64,000 nt of DNA from contig NC_064443.1 of assembly GCF_023343835.1 (NCBI RefSeq), positions 6,076,001 to 6,140,000 on the forward strand. Reading direction: 5' to 3'. The DNA is from Lagopus muta (taxonomy: Eukaryota > Chordata > Aves > Galliformes > Phasianidae). The notes under the pieces were generated by a model. It made no database searches. It saw only the letters and a program-made list of their open reading frames with translations, and had not been told where the DNA came from. Shown here piece by piece: positions 48,240-61,618 of the stretch (the first letter of the stretch is position 1; each line of letters opens with the position of its first letter). A program made the translations under genes and the position numbers.

Positions 48240-48560
48240 TTAATTGGAGTCTTAAATCAATATAAACTGATAGCTATCCCCGTAAGTAACCCTGAGGTAT
48301 AATTAAGTGTATGAATCAAGACACATAAAGAGCAGGTGATAAAATATTACACCAACATTGAGAACATTAAAATGCTGACATTTTGAACAGCTGGCTTTGC
48401 CTTTTTTCCTTAGCTGGAATAAATAGTAATATTAAAGGATTAGCATAACCAACAGCAAGTGTTAAGTGACTTGATTTCATTCCAGGCAGTGGGAAGATTT
48501 AGGAGCCTGCTTTTTGACCATCATACAGCAGAAGCATTTATTTCTCCCAAATATATTTTT
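48240..48560. promoter_or_regulatory. Candidate conserved noncoding element
   Basis: Repeat-free block with TAATTG, AATCAATATAAAC, TATAATTAAG, TGATAAAATATTAC and AATAAATAGTAATATTAAAGG motifs, a mix of homeodomain, GATA and FOX-like cores. Conservation is not tested. Confidence 0.25.
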
Positions 48561-51500
48561 AAACAGTGTTGTCTAGATATGTTTATATTATGTTGATATT
48601 AATTTGATGTTGAATTTGGAAACTTTTGGTGTATGAACCGTGGTATTTTTTTTAAATGTTTTTAAATACCACCTTCAAAAGAGTCATCATTCTGTTTTGT
48701 TTGTTTTAATTAATCGCTTTGGTTCATTGATTTATCATGATGAAATCTAAAGAATAGATAGAAAGGAGGGAGGAATGTTTATCTTATGGGTAAAAATGGA
48801 TCAGACTTTTTCCGTATCAAATCAAAATCTCAATATAGGTTTCAAAGTAGTAAAATAGGACAGAAGTTTTGTGGTAGTGCCATTTCTAAGGTGAGGGAGA
48901 GACCAGAAGGTAACAAAATAAGAGTGAATATCCAATCTACAAACTGGAGGTGAGAGTAAAATATCTTTTGGGACTTGAAATGGATGGTATTTGATTTTAT
49001 ATTTGTCTGATCGTAAGAGCCAAATGATGTGAGAACTAATTGAGCAGTGTGGAAGAGATTGTTATTGAGCAAAAGTAAGCAATTATATGTTGTATCTGAA
49101 GGACAGCTTCAGGTCAAAAACAGATGCAGATATGGATTGGTTTGCACAGCTTCAGGTCAGGCTGAACAAGATAGGATAGGGTTATACTTCAGGGTTTGGA
49201 AGATAGTGATGCACGTTATTTTGTCTGGTTGTCATGCCTGTAGGTCCCACAAAGGCTGTCTGTGACACCAGCTTCTCTGGCGTCTCAGTTTTGTTTTTAC
49301 AAGGTCTTAATGTCTTCTACAATAAAGAAAAAATAGTTAATATGAACACTTTCATTCCCTTTCCAGTCACATGGTATCTCCTTGTTGGACAAAGCGCTCT
49401 GTCTCTTGCAAGAGAGCGTCACTGCAGACTTTCAGTGTTAGGATTTTTCTCATCATTCCTTTTAGAGCTTTCTGGCCCTGCAGCTGGAGCAGGAGACCAG
49501 CCTTTGTTTATTGTTCTTCATGGATATCGGAAAACTGAGAGTGTGGCTCTGAGGAAGCATCTGAAGAAAATGCATGAACACTGTTGGAAGGAGTAGTGAG
49601 AAACTATTCAGCTTTGTTTTATAGTTTTCTTGGGTAATTTTGGAAATTGAAATGGTATTTGGGACTTTGACACATCTGAATTAGATTTCTCACTGATGTG
49701 AGGAGAATTCTTGCAGTGTACAGTGCATGCAGTTGCAAAGCAACAGTCAGATTTTAATGTTTACAGTGTTTTTTGAATAATAAATCTCCAGAATTCAAGA
49801 GAGCAAGAGTAAGGAGTAGTGTTCACCATTTTTGAGACTCTTTGATTTTCTTTGCTAAAGTGTTTCAGGAAATGAACTTGATATTAGCTGAATAGTTACA
49901 GACTCTGAGTATAACTATATTCAGTTAATATAGTTATTCTGAGATCAGACAGGTCTTCGTTCATTCATTTTTTTACTGATTCTCAAGTTCAATATGAGGA
50001 GATGTGCTCAAAACTTAGTTCTGCTTTGTCTTCCTATGAAGTTTATAGCAGGGCCCTTCCCTGCCGGAAAGGAGCCACGCTCTTGACTGTGTCTTTTGTT
50101 ATACCTATAAGGAATCGAGGAGATTTGAGAGCTACATTCTGCCACCAGGCAGTGACATCATTATGTGATGTAGTGACCCAAACTTAAATCCATATACTAT
50201 ACTGCTTCCATTAAATACAAGAAGTTTCATCCTACAGATGCAGTGTGGGTGGTAGAGCATGATGTGTCAGTTGTGTGAGGACATTACATTTAGAACTAGG
50301 TGCCAGAAGGTGGTTCTCACCCTCCGCTTTTATCACTTGGCCTGTTCAGCTAGCCAGCAAGGGTACTTCTCCCACAGCTGTAGGTGTTTGGAAGAATATA
50401 CTCACTCCAACTGCAGGTTTACTAAAGATGAATATGTGGAAAATGGCTACTACAACTAGAAAAGGATGTTATTGCCCCTCAGACAGCTTCATGTTGTCTG
50501 TGGAGACAAAGCTGTGTCATCTCCTAGGTAGCAGCAGTAGTGCTAATGCAGAGGTGGTGGTGAAGTTGCTCAGCAGCTTGGTTCAATAGTGTGTAATATT
50601 TTACTGACTTGCAGCCTGAATGATGGACTGTAGACATATGACAGTTTCTCCAGATGTCCACTTTTTATTCCTTCTGGGTTTTCACCTTCTGTGACAGACA
50701 AAGGAAATGGTCTATAATCCATGGTAGCTTTTCTTGCTTTGCTTTAGGTACATTTTTAAACTTTTTTATTTTTGTAAGTACTTATAAGAACAATAAAAAT
50801 AGAAATAAAATAGAATAAAAACAAGAACAAATAACTCTGAAACACCAAATAATTTTGTCTTTTAATATCAACTTCCTCTCATTTGGGAGGCAAAAGGAGA
50901 ATGGCACTTGTGTCCCATCATTTCTTTTGCGATATCTTTAATGTGCTGCTTGTTCTTGTCCATCTTCCTTTTATCCAGAGGACTGTTATAGCTCAAAAAC
51001 TTTGGTTGTCTTCCAGGCACTGAAATGAGGTTCAAAACAAATTTGTTTGCTTGCAATGTATCTACACTGTACAACTTTCAGATCATTCTCTCGATGATGG
51101 GCGTATGAGCTGAAGATCTCGATTGCAGAGTATTCATGCCTTGCTGTTAGCTCTTCCATTTAAACTTATATTGAAAAACAGCAAAATGCTCCAATAAAAT
51201 TTTTTGAAAATGGAGAAATTGCTCCATAACTTACCTCAATACCTTGATTTCAGTTATGACATAGAAGCTCTGAAAAGATGATAGTCTTTCTAGACAAACT
51301 TATGCATGTAGAAGTGTGCATTAATTATTGAGAATGATGTATGGGAATATCAACTGGAGACAAAGTGTTACATACTGCAGTTACAAAACTATATCAAACA
51401 GTAAAATTTCAGTGAATTTTAGAACTCCTGTTGTTATGAAGCATGGAAAAAAAATGTTTTGCAGAATATATTGTCTGCTTCATTAGTCTTTCAGGTTTAA

Positions 51501-52059
51501 AAAAAATTCATTTATAGTAGACTTTTCATACGAAATTGTTATTTCTTTCTCAGGTCTTAAAAGTACATGGGAAAATAATTACTGAAATTAGAGGAAAATA
51601 TAAAATTAATAATTAAAAAAGGGATCGTGTTCACTTCATGACAAAGGTGTGAAGTTTATAAAGCAACACCACTGCTGCTCTCACAGTTACGTAAGAGACA
51701 TTTTGCACTATTTTGTGTATGGGCTGTTTGTTATCAAAGGTGTCCTGTCCTCTTAGCATTGGTGAGGGCACCAGTGTTAGAATAACTTAGGTAGATTAAC
51801 AGATTCCTCTTGTTTAAAATAAAATAAAAATAAATAAATGAAGCTCTCCACGAACTTTTTGTTGGAATCTCAACGTATCCCATTTTGCAGATCTGTGTAT
51901 TTACCTTTATTGTACGTAGCCTGAAAGGACACAGAGTGAGTAGCTGTTGAGACATATGTCCCGTTTCCGCTAAATGTATTGCCTTCATTGTTTGTGTGTC
52001 AAGATTATAAAGACTTCTTGTTCACATAATGGATACAGCTGGCTGGATTGGGGGCGGGG
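48561..52059. other. AT-rich intergenic DNA, no gene seen
   Basis: No gene or repeat is supported. A 120-codon frame at 49234-49596 begins with ATG but has no known domain and no splice or poly(A) context that I can defend. Confidence 0.55.
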
Positions 52060-53130
52060 GTTCTTACAATAAAAAGGCATTTGATTGCTGCTGGGATCCC
52101 TGTCAGTAAAATACTCAAAGATGGTTAATTGGACATTAATGTGTCAGATTTTCAACAAAATAACAAGAAATTTGCCAAAAATAAAACCCGAAGGAAACAC
52201 GCCTCCAAATTGTACAACAAAGCTTTGTTTAAAATAGAAGTTAAAGCTGCTAAGATTTATGACATGTTGACATAACTGATGGTAAAGGAGTTGGCTGAAG
52301 CTACGGGTGTGAAGGTCCAAATGAGAACATCTGCATTAAGAAGCTAATTCTCTTAAACATACTGATCAAAATATTAATGCTACATGTAAACACAAGTGCT
52401 TTATCTGACAGTGATTTACATTTGGAACGACCTAATCCAACTATGCACTGCATCTTTATTCATTACCAGCAGCCTTTACTTAACACTTCATGCCCGCTTG
52501 CACAGGTGGACAATCTACTCAGAGTGACTATTGTGTTTATGTTATTTTTTCATAAGCAGGGTTTGAAATTTGTCAAACTGCATCATTGTTTAACTATGTG
52601 CCAGTCAAAGGGAAATTGCCAGATGGAGCGGCTTTCCCCTAACCTTGCTCCAGGCAATGAAATTACACATAGGCCACAGTCTTATGTCAAGTCTTTAAAA
52701 AAAATAAAAAATAAAAAAATAGTCAGGCCATGAATAGGTATGACTATGTGCATTCACAAAACCTGGCTTTCTTATGCCACTAATTTTATATGAAGGCTCA
52801 TGCCAATGGTAAATAAAACTTCATGTCCGTCATGTCACTCATTAACTAGGTGCTCATAATTTATATATTTAAGGCTTGCTTGTCCGCCAAGCAATCAAAC
52901 AGTAAACCATGTTTTATAGGTGTTAGTGTTTATAGAAACTGTAAATAAATGTCAAACAAAAAAAATCAGGTTTCAGAAAAATGATCAGGGTTAAGTCATT
53001 TATCATTGTTCCAACTGGAAAAATCTGAGAACCTGCCAGTGCCAAAGCAAATGTTTCCCTGGCTTTTTCTAACTTGCAGCTTAAACTACCAGATTGTAGA
53101 ATTCTATTAGCAGGATTTGATGAAATGGAA
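52060..53130. promoter_or_regulatory. Candidate enhancer block with FOX-site cluster
   Basis: This is about 1 kb without repeats. At 52902-52949 three FOX-type sites occur: GTAAACC (52902-52908, one mismatch), TGTTTAT (52927-52933, perfect in reverse) and GTAAATA (52941-52947, perfect for RTAAAYA). TTTATAGG (posterior HOX type, 52913-52920) lies among them. FOXF factors and BARX1 are both known in gut mesenchyme, so a BARX1 enhancer is a fair hypothesis. Confidence 0.38.
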
Positions 53131-56100
53131 AATTTGTAGATCCTGCGTTTAGCTGAGACTCTCGCTCAAAGAATGGGACAAGCTGGTTCTTTTTTAACAT
53201 GGCTGCCTTTTATTGTTATGATTTGTTGCTTTTTCTGCTTATACTCAAAAGTAACGATTAGTTGAGATTACTTAGGCAGAAGTTGGGCTGCTTCAGAATG
53301 CGGGCAGAGAGGTTCTGTGCAAGTGAAGAAAAGCAAGTGTAAGCCTCTGCTCTCATGGCATCCCTGCGGTGGGCACTGTCTGCTTTGCTGGGCCTGCTGC
53401 AGGATTGTTCCCTATGCAAAGCACAATGGAGGGAAAGGGCGCACAGGCACCTGCTGCCAGGTGTTGTCACGTTGCTGCCTCGCATCTTGATGAGTGCTTT
53501 CAGGAAATCGGATTGAAACGCTGCATTTCTGGCACGGATGTTTATGCACCATCTTTGAGCCTACGCTGGTGTACTGCTGGGTAGCGGCATGCTACGGCTC
53601 TATGTGAGGTTGCATGCTGAATGTGGCAGTAACATTCAACTACAGGATTTGGAGAGCAGGAAATCTATGCATTCACATGCTGCTGCTGGCATTCAGTAGT
53701 GCTGAGGACTGACAGATGATACAGAGGCTGCCTAGTAGGTCCATAGCAAGGTACGGGAGCCAAAGACGAAGTCCCTTCACTAATTAGAAGATGGTGGAGA
53801 TGTAGAGCTACCTAATAACACAGAGCAGGAATTATTTCTGTTTTCTAGAGGAGGGCAAGTGAACAGAAATTATAAAGGGAAATGAACTGAAGTGCAAAGA
53901 TCACTAAGGCAACGTATGCCACAGGAAACAAAATACAAGTGAAGTGTAAGGGAAAATAATGATATACCTGTGTTTTGTTTTGCTTTGTTTCTAAATCACT
54001 AGAGGTATGTTGGTGACCATGAGCAGGAGGGAAGTTACTTGTGCATTAACAGTGATGGTCAAATAGCCTATGCATGCAAGTGTTGAGTGTTTAATGCTTT
54101 TACTTGTTTGTTTGTTTATAAACTTAATTGTAGCCATATACACCTGTACTGAGGTGTTCCTAGTAAAACTAAAAATTAATCTAATAGCTCAGTGGCTTTA
54201 CAGACTTGGTGAAGAGCTACTAATGTCTGGAAAATAACCAAGCTTTGTGAGGTTTCTGAAGACATCTAGAGGAAGTGAACCTGGTGGGCTGTGATCTGAA
54301 CTGGAAAGTCTGTGGGCTTCTGGAATGTGGTGCTGCTCGTGTTCTTGTACCTCAAATTGCCACAGGCTTGTCGTGCCTCCTTTTGACAATGTAGAGGGAA
54401 ACAACTTTTTATTAAACCTATTTATAATGTAGTCTGTATATTTTCAGAAGTCAGGGAGGTATGGTAATTCAGCATTACCTTAGTCTTAAGTCTCATATGC
54501 TTGTAAATTGTTTTATTGCTGTTGGTAGTGATGAGGTGGATCGTGCTGATGAAATCTGGGTACTGACTATCACTTTGGTGCATGAGGAACTAAGAATTTT
54601 GCTACAGGATGATCATTCTGGAAAGTATGAATACTATGTGATTGTAAGCATATCCAGCATCTTGACTCTGATTTCTATTTTTATTTGGAAAATAAACCTA
54701 GCTTTTTTAGAATTATAGTCAGTCTGTCTTACACTGGAACTCAAACTTGCCTGGAGTTTTAGAGTATTAATAAATAATAATTGTACTTTATGATATCCGT
54801 TCTATTTTTCTTTCTGTCTTCTCTCTGCATGATAAAAAATTCATTTTGAGCCTAAATTAATTTTTGAATTGTCACTATTGGGTTTTTTTGTTTTTGTTTT
54901 GTTTTGCACAAGCTTTGAAAACCATTCACTGAGAAAATGTGCTTTGGCACGTCTAGCACAGGCCCTTCAGAAGCGTTTATGAGTTCTCTTTCGACAGCTA
55001 CAGGGAAGGGTGTATGACACATCAACTGCAGTATTTCCTGCGTGTTGTTGTGCCCACCATAGATTACTTTAGTCCTCAGTTATTTGAAAACTCATCCAAA
55101 TTAAATAAGTAGACTCTCAACTTTTGGGTACGGTAATGTGTGGTATCCAATTTCATGGTACTGGTAGTGATTTTTAAAAGTGATGTTATTTCTGCTTGTT
55201 TGGCTAACTCCTGCAGTCCTCACCAAAGGCTTGGTTAATAGCGATTTCTGAGTGGTGCTGTGCACTTGTATCAGACAAACAAGCCTGGAGGTTTTTTATT
55301 TAATTCTTACTCAGCAAAACTCCCATCAGCTGCTCAGATCTGTGACTCAATGAAGCCCATAGAAAATTTCCCATAATTGTTAAAAGACTTCTGTGAAACA
55401 GTTGTAATTCACAGTACGAATGTGGCAATTTAAATACCGTATTGCTGCTCAAATTGATTTAGCAGTTTATGGATGGCATTTTAAAATATATAATCAAGTA
55501 TATCTGTTCTGCGTTTTCTTGGTTTCTGAAGACAATCTCAGATTCTATAGGCTTAAAAAAATATAGGCAGTAAATACCTTCAAATAGCTAAGGACATAAT
55601 TCATGCCTTGTAATGTATGTTTTAAAAATCAGGCCCTTTTCTGGCTCATTACCCAGAGACTGCAGGCTTGATTTTTTTTTTTTTAATTAATATAAGAACA
55701 CCTTCTTTATGGCATGTTCATGTTTACCCGAAAGTCACATCATTTTTCAAATTATACAGGGTGTCAGTACTAAGTGTAATGGCCTTTATTGCTAGCATTC
55801 CAAATGGAGCACTGCTTCCCAACTTCCTCCCCCCAAATCAGTCTAGTAAAAAGAAGAACTAGAAATCTTTTCCCGGTGGTGTTTGTGCGCTAATGAGTGC
55901 TATACATAAAAACAGCTCGGAGAAGCAATCAGGCCTGCTTTTATGTGAGTGGCTCATAATAGCAAAGCTCTACCAACCAACGCACAGCAGATACCCGTGT
56001 GTTACTCTCTCAAGTCAGACTCCGTCACGCAGTGGGGCAGTGTTTATGTTTCTGACGACAGCGTGTGGCTGGATAAGTAGGATTCTTATTTGGTAGTATG

Positions 56101-59100
56101 GAGCTCACATAATGCTCTAAAGACAGCCTAAGCATAAGCAGACACGGTTCCTGTTGACTTTCAGGTGTCTGAAAACCTGATTGCTTCCATTGCATGTTTC
56201 TGATTTTTATTTAATTAGGTGAGATCATACTGTGCTGAGGAATGGTGTACAGAACTAGTTGAGGCTTTGGCCCTTAAATTTCTTCTTCTGATCACAAGAA
56301 ATTTGTCATCCTTTCTAATTTTGTTGGCTTTCCTTAATTTTTCCCTCTATTTGTAGGCCTTGAGGCTTTTAAATAAATGCTAATACACCTGTACTTCTGT
56401 GTCTGCAAGTTCACTATCTACCACTGGGATTCATCAGTGCTGCATTCACAGAAATACAACAGCACTGCAAGATGGAAAATGCAAATAATTTGCAGGGTGA
56501 AATTAGAAGAAATTACTTCAAAATTTTATTGGAAAAAACTCTGGTTTTATTAAATCTGTTTAATTTCAGTGTGAAACCTTTTAGATTAGCAATCTTGTTC
56601 ACCACTGTAATCCTGCACACCTTGCAGAGTTTATGAAATTATGATTTTTGTGTAGCTTATATAAAATGAAAGTATGAGAGCACTTCCTTGTGCTATTTTG
56701 CTAAGATGCAGTTACCAAAATCAAGCAGTCTGTCATGCTGAACAAAAAAGTAACGAAGCTGAATGCTGCTTTGGCAATCTTCTACAGTGCTCATTTAAAT
56801 TTTCCTTTGATGTTGCACAGTGTATCTTAACAGTCATCAGTTTCAGGAACATGCGTGTTTGTTGATGAGGAATTCAACTCGTAGTTGTATTTTGCAGCTG
56901 TCTTGGTACAAATCCTCATTTTTGTTTGTTCCTCTTGGCAGCGTTAAAGCTATACTCACAAACATTCAGCCTTACTTCATGTAGCATGATCTTTTGCTGG
57001 CATGTAGCTGGTGTAGATCCTTTTGAAAACATTTACATCTCCAGTTGTCCAACTTCCAGCCCCATTTCTCAAGCACAGTGTGGCCAATGTGATAAGCCAT
57101 ACTGCTGAAGGAGATGTATTATCAAGGCCTCCTCTGTATGTCAGTAACGCCCAGTTGTCTTTGTCCATCATTAATGCAGTCATTATCAGAACATGGCAGT
57201 TCAAAGAATGGGGAAGTACAAAAGGATTCTTGCCTCCCAAACAAGTAGGATCATTGCTGCTGTGTTTGGTAGTGGGGAGCTTCTTTGTAGACATGTAAAA
57301 GCTCAGTGAATTTCTAAGTCAAGTCTATTAATCATTTTTCTTGATGATTTACTTATTGACTAATATATCTGTGTGGTAGAGAATGCTTCTCTTCATGGTT
57401 AAAAAATGTGGAATAAGCCTGAGTTTCACATATCCGTAATGTTGAAAAAATATACAAGAGGGAGACAAGGGGGATAATAAAGAATGTCTTTCAATGTGTC
57501 ATCTATCACAGGATATAGATTTGTATTCTTTCTGGACAATATGAATAGATGTTTAGCTGACCGGTTATTTTTGATCACTGAAGACTCCCCTTTTGTTTTC
57601 AAAGCAAATCTGTCAATGAGTTAATGCTTGGGCTTAGTAGTCATGGATGGTGCTTGTGCTGGTGTAAGTGAAGTTGATAACCTATAGGCTTCAGACTTCT
57701 GTCTCCTGTCCACATCCAGTAAGATCAGGTTGCATTCTTGTCCTTCCTTTTTCTGAACTGCATTTCAGTTTTTATACTGCAACAAAACTTCACACACTTC
57801 GCCTTCTGTGACTCAGTGATAGAGCTAGTGTGTTTGCTTCTCTGATCTCTTTGAGCTCATGAAGACTTCTACATATTAGTGTAACATGTAAAAGAGGAGG
57901 TTGGGAATAACCATCCTGAATGTCTGTTGTAATTAGTTGACTGTTACAGAAGGGTGAAGTTTATTCCACAGAAATGGGGACTGATTCGCTTTGCTTACAA
58001 GTTTGTCATCAGGGAAAGGGAGCTGAAAGAATATTTTTATAGTCCTGATTCACAAAGCTGTACTGCTATAAACTTATAATGATTATTTATTAACCACAAT
58101 TTATGTGAATGTGAATAACAGAGCCAATTTTTATGTATTCCTACATATGATCAAGAATGAAAGGAAAGACTGAATTTCAGAATTTTGTCAAATCAGAGAC
58201 AAAACCTTACTGAGATACCTCTTGTTTTCAAGAAAAGGCCAATTTTCAAAGACATATATATTTTTTCAAGTATTTGAATATACAAGTTACAATTATACTT
58301 CTCTGTATTTAAAAAAGAAAGATATTATTGAACTTGTAAGTAAATATGAAATTATGCATCCAGTTACTGAGCTGCTGATAATTGCGTAGATTTTTCTCAG
58401 AAACCCAGTTTAACCTAAAAGGAGACTTTTGATGAATTCAACTGCAGTGTAATCAGATAAAAGTCCTTAGAGATGCTCTCATTGTCAGAAATTCTGAAAC
58501 CATATTGCATTTTTGGTATCATTTGAAGACAGATTGGTTTAAGTCATCTCTTTGACTCTTGCTTTATAAACTATAATCCTATGTAAAAAGTTTATAACAT
58601 CTGCTGATTTGTTTAAAACTCTAAGGCAAATCTTTTCACTGTGAGATCATAAAATAATCATTATTGTTGTTACTTTTAAACAAATGTTTTATGGATACAA
58701 CACAAAAATATGGATTGCATTTCCTATGCTATGATTCATAAGCTGAAGCGACAAGTTTCACAGTGTGAATGCTATTTGAACTCAGAAAATACTATTACTT
58801 CTTATCATATTACTTGGTTTATGTTTTCAAAGTGTAAATCTTTTTATTTGGAGTTATCAAATTCTTGTTTCTACTTTGAGTAGAAATATCTGTCTTTGCT
58901 CTCATGCTATTGTATTTGTTTTCTGAGGTAGCTGTGTTTAAAGGAGTTTCTCTTCTAAGTTCACTTACTAGCTTCTTAAAACGCTCTGACATTAATGTGT
59001 TTTTTAGTGACATTAATCAGGTTAACTGCTTTGGGTTCTGCAGTATTGGTCAATGGATTTGTTAGCTTTGTATTCACTTCTAATCAAGTTGAGAAAACAG

Positions 59101-60179
59101 AGAAATCTTTTCCGAAATTATTTAGCTAAATGGTGAGATGTATCATCATTTTCTCAGGGAAAATTTTACACCACTGTTTTGTTTGAAATTCTTTCTACTG
59201 TATTTCTTGCATAACAGGACTTGTAGAACCTACACACAACAGGCCTTTATGCATTGGGATGGGCACTGGTTGTCTGGAGGTAAGGAAGAACTAACTGAGG
59301 AGGAGCAATTGTGTTATTTCACAGGAGACAGCGTGGCTCTAAACAGTGCATGTGGCAATGTGTGAATCCAGTTGATGGTGCATTTAATATTGATATCATT
59401 GTCATTGGTAACAATGCAACTTTGAAGAAATGGGGTAAAATTCATTAACAAATTAGCCTTATTGTGGCATTCTTCTCTCTCCAGGGAGCACTGCGAAGAG
59501 CACTTATACTAAGTACAGTTAAGACAGCCTTGTTTTCCTGGAACTTGTATTTGCTTGCTGGACATCACAACTGCCAGCTAAATAGCCAGATATTAACTTC
59601 TTTTAAATTGTTCAAAGAATTGTATCTAAACATCAGCATGAACTTGAGTTATTCAGAGCTTAAGTCAGGCTTTTTTATGGCAGCTTTTTAGAGCTGTTGA
59701 CCTGGAGAGCATTCCAGTGTTTCAGTGAATAACATTCAATTTTTCTCTTCACACATAATGAGCAGTGAACTCCTTGATTGTTGTTGTCTGTTCTCTCTAC
59801 TGAGAGACCACTGCAGCCAACAAATCCAGTGTTTCATGCTACAATCTAAACAGAGTGATGCATTGCAGGTGCTTTCCTCGTCTCCTCACACCTCTCAAAA
59901 ACATTAGAGGGGATTTTCAACTTCCTATTCAACTTTTAAATGGAGAGTCAGGTCAGACTTTGGATTAGAAAACTAATAAATCTTCCAACTTCACTTATTG
60001 TACAAGTATCCAGCTAATATCTACTCTTACTGTGTCTTGCAGTACTGTGCTGGACTGACCTCTTCTCAAGCTGCTAGAATGATAGCCTAATGAATATATC
60101 TAAAGGCGAGACAGAGAAAATAACAATTCTCTGATGCTTGTGCATAAAAATTGCACCTTAAATTGCTCTCTCTGTTAAT
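53131..60179. other. AT-rich intergenic DNA, no gene seen
   Basis: A locally GC-richer patch at about 53340-53600 contains a paired E-box, CACCTG / CAGGTG, at 53448-53463. Elsewhere I see only unique AT-rich sequence. Frames of 85-105 codons (54461-54718, 56977-57298) lack domains. Confidence 0.55.
53448..53463. promoter_or_regulatory. Paired inverted E-box
   Basis: CACCTG and CAGGTG form a perfect inverted repeat with a 4-bp spacer. Paired sites of this kind are the preferred targets of ZEB-type zinc-finger repressors and can bind SNAIL or E proteins. Confidence 0.35.
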
Positions 60180-60480
60180 CACTCTTTGTTTGAGTTACCC
60201 TGTAGGTGGCCGTTTCCAAAGATGGGAGCTTCAGTGCTGTAAATAAAGTCCAGCAGGATGCAAGGTGCTGAAAAGAGTGACTTCACTAGTTCTGTTGCTC
60301 CGCTGCTGCAGTGAAATGAATGATTGTTGATTTGTATTTAATGCTCAATTTCCTCTCCATTACTACAAACCATGCAAGACAGACCTTGTTTCAGGCTATT
60401 CATATGAGAGCTCAATCTATCCGGTTTCACATCTGCTAAAAGCCCCCATGTCATACTAATCACAGTCTTCCCCTGGAAAG
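60180..60480. promoter_or_regulatory. Candidate conserved noncoding element
   Basis: Repeat-free block with GTAAATAAA near 60239-60247 (FOX type), AATGAATGATTGTTGATTTG, TCATTAC and ACTAATCAC cores. Its complexity is higher than that of its AT-rich surround. Conservation is not tested. Confidence 0.22.
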
Positions 60481-61585
60481 AATTCAGGTTTTAAGACCAA
60501 AGAAAGATATACTTATTTATAGCTAATGTTCTGATCTATACAATTTGCTGTTTGCAAGATAAAATCATACATGTACAGTTGTACAAATATTCAAATGGAA
60601 GAGAGATACAAGTACAGGAAACAAGTGTAATGATTGTGACTTTTCTAAACATTTTACAACTGTGCTCAAAACTGGAAAATACAGTGCTTTAATTTCTCAG
60701 CCATAGCAATTTCTTCATCTAGGCATCACCATGGAGCATAAGGTAATATTTGTACTCCCAATAAAATCAAAGGAGATGAAAGATTAATTCCGCAGAAGTA
60801 AGCCAAATTCATTTTGTAACAGAGGAATGTTTCTAGGACCTTGTTTTTGTCTCACCTGTCTTTTGTTTGTCTCTTTTTGGCCAGCTCCCTGCCGTTATTA
60901 TTGTTACTATTATTGACATTGTCTTTATATTTTGATCTGTGGGAAGTGATGCTTCAGTCCTCGTGTTTATTCTGTCAGATGTCATTTTGTGGAACTGCTG
61001 GTTTTTAGCTTTGTGTTTCCTAGGAGGTGCCTCAGATTCCTCTGCATTCCTTGGTCTGAATGAAACAAAACAAATTGGATTCTTTTTTCTGGAGCTCAAT
61101 TTGTCAAGGTCCTAGTTGAGATCAAGGGCTCCATTAGCAGTATAAGACTTAAAAGAATCTTTTGTCTTGATGTGTCCAATCTACTGCTTTTACAGAAAAT
61201 TATGGGATGTAATCTCTTCTGCGATCAACTTCAATCTTAAAAATAGTCATTTGTTTCACTGTTTCCACTGAAATCTTATTCCAATCATTGTCTGAGAATA
61301 TTAGAAATATTTTTCTAAATTTTAAACTGGAAGGTATTCATCATCAATTTTTACCCATATATTCTTCTGCATTGTTACACTACAGTTTACAGTTTTTGTT
61401 CATGATAATTGTCTTGAATGCTTTGGAAGTAAATTGGGAGGGACTACAGCTAGGAATTCAGCTAGGCAGGAAAGCTGATAAATTCTTGAAATCCTCCAGT
61501 CTCACTCCTCAGTCAGTTACCTAGCAAGTTCTTCCAGAGTGAAGATAGAACAGATCCTCTACCAGGATGATATATTTAGCCCAAC

Positions 61586-61618
<33 letters not shown>

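Noticed and set aside
49234..49596. A 120-codon ATG frame
   Set aside because: No known domain, no Kozak, splice or poly(A) evidence, and ordinary AT-rich surroundings.
54461..54718. An 85-codon frame with a hydrophobic C-terminal stretch
   Set aside because: The length is within chance for this composition, and nothing in it is recognisable.
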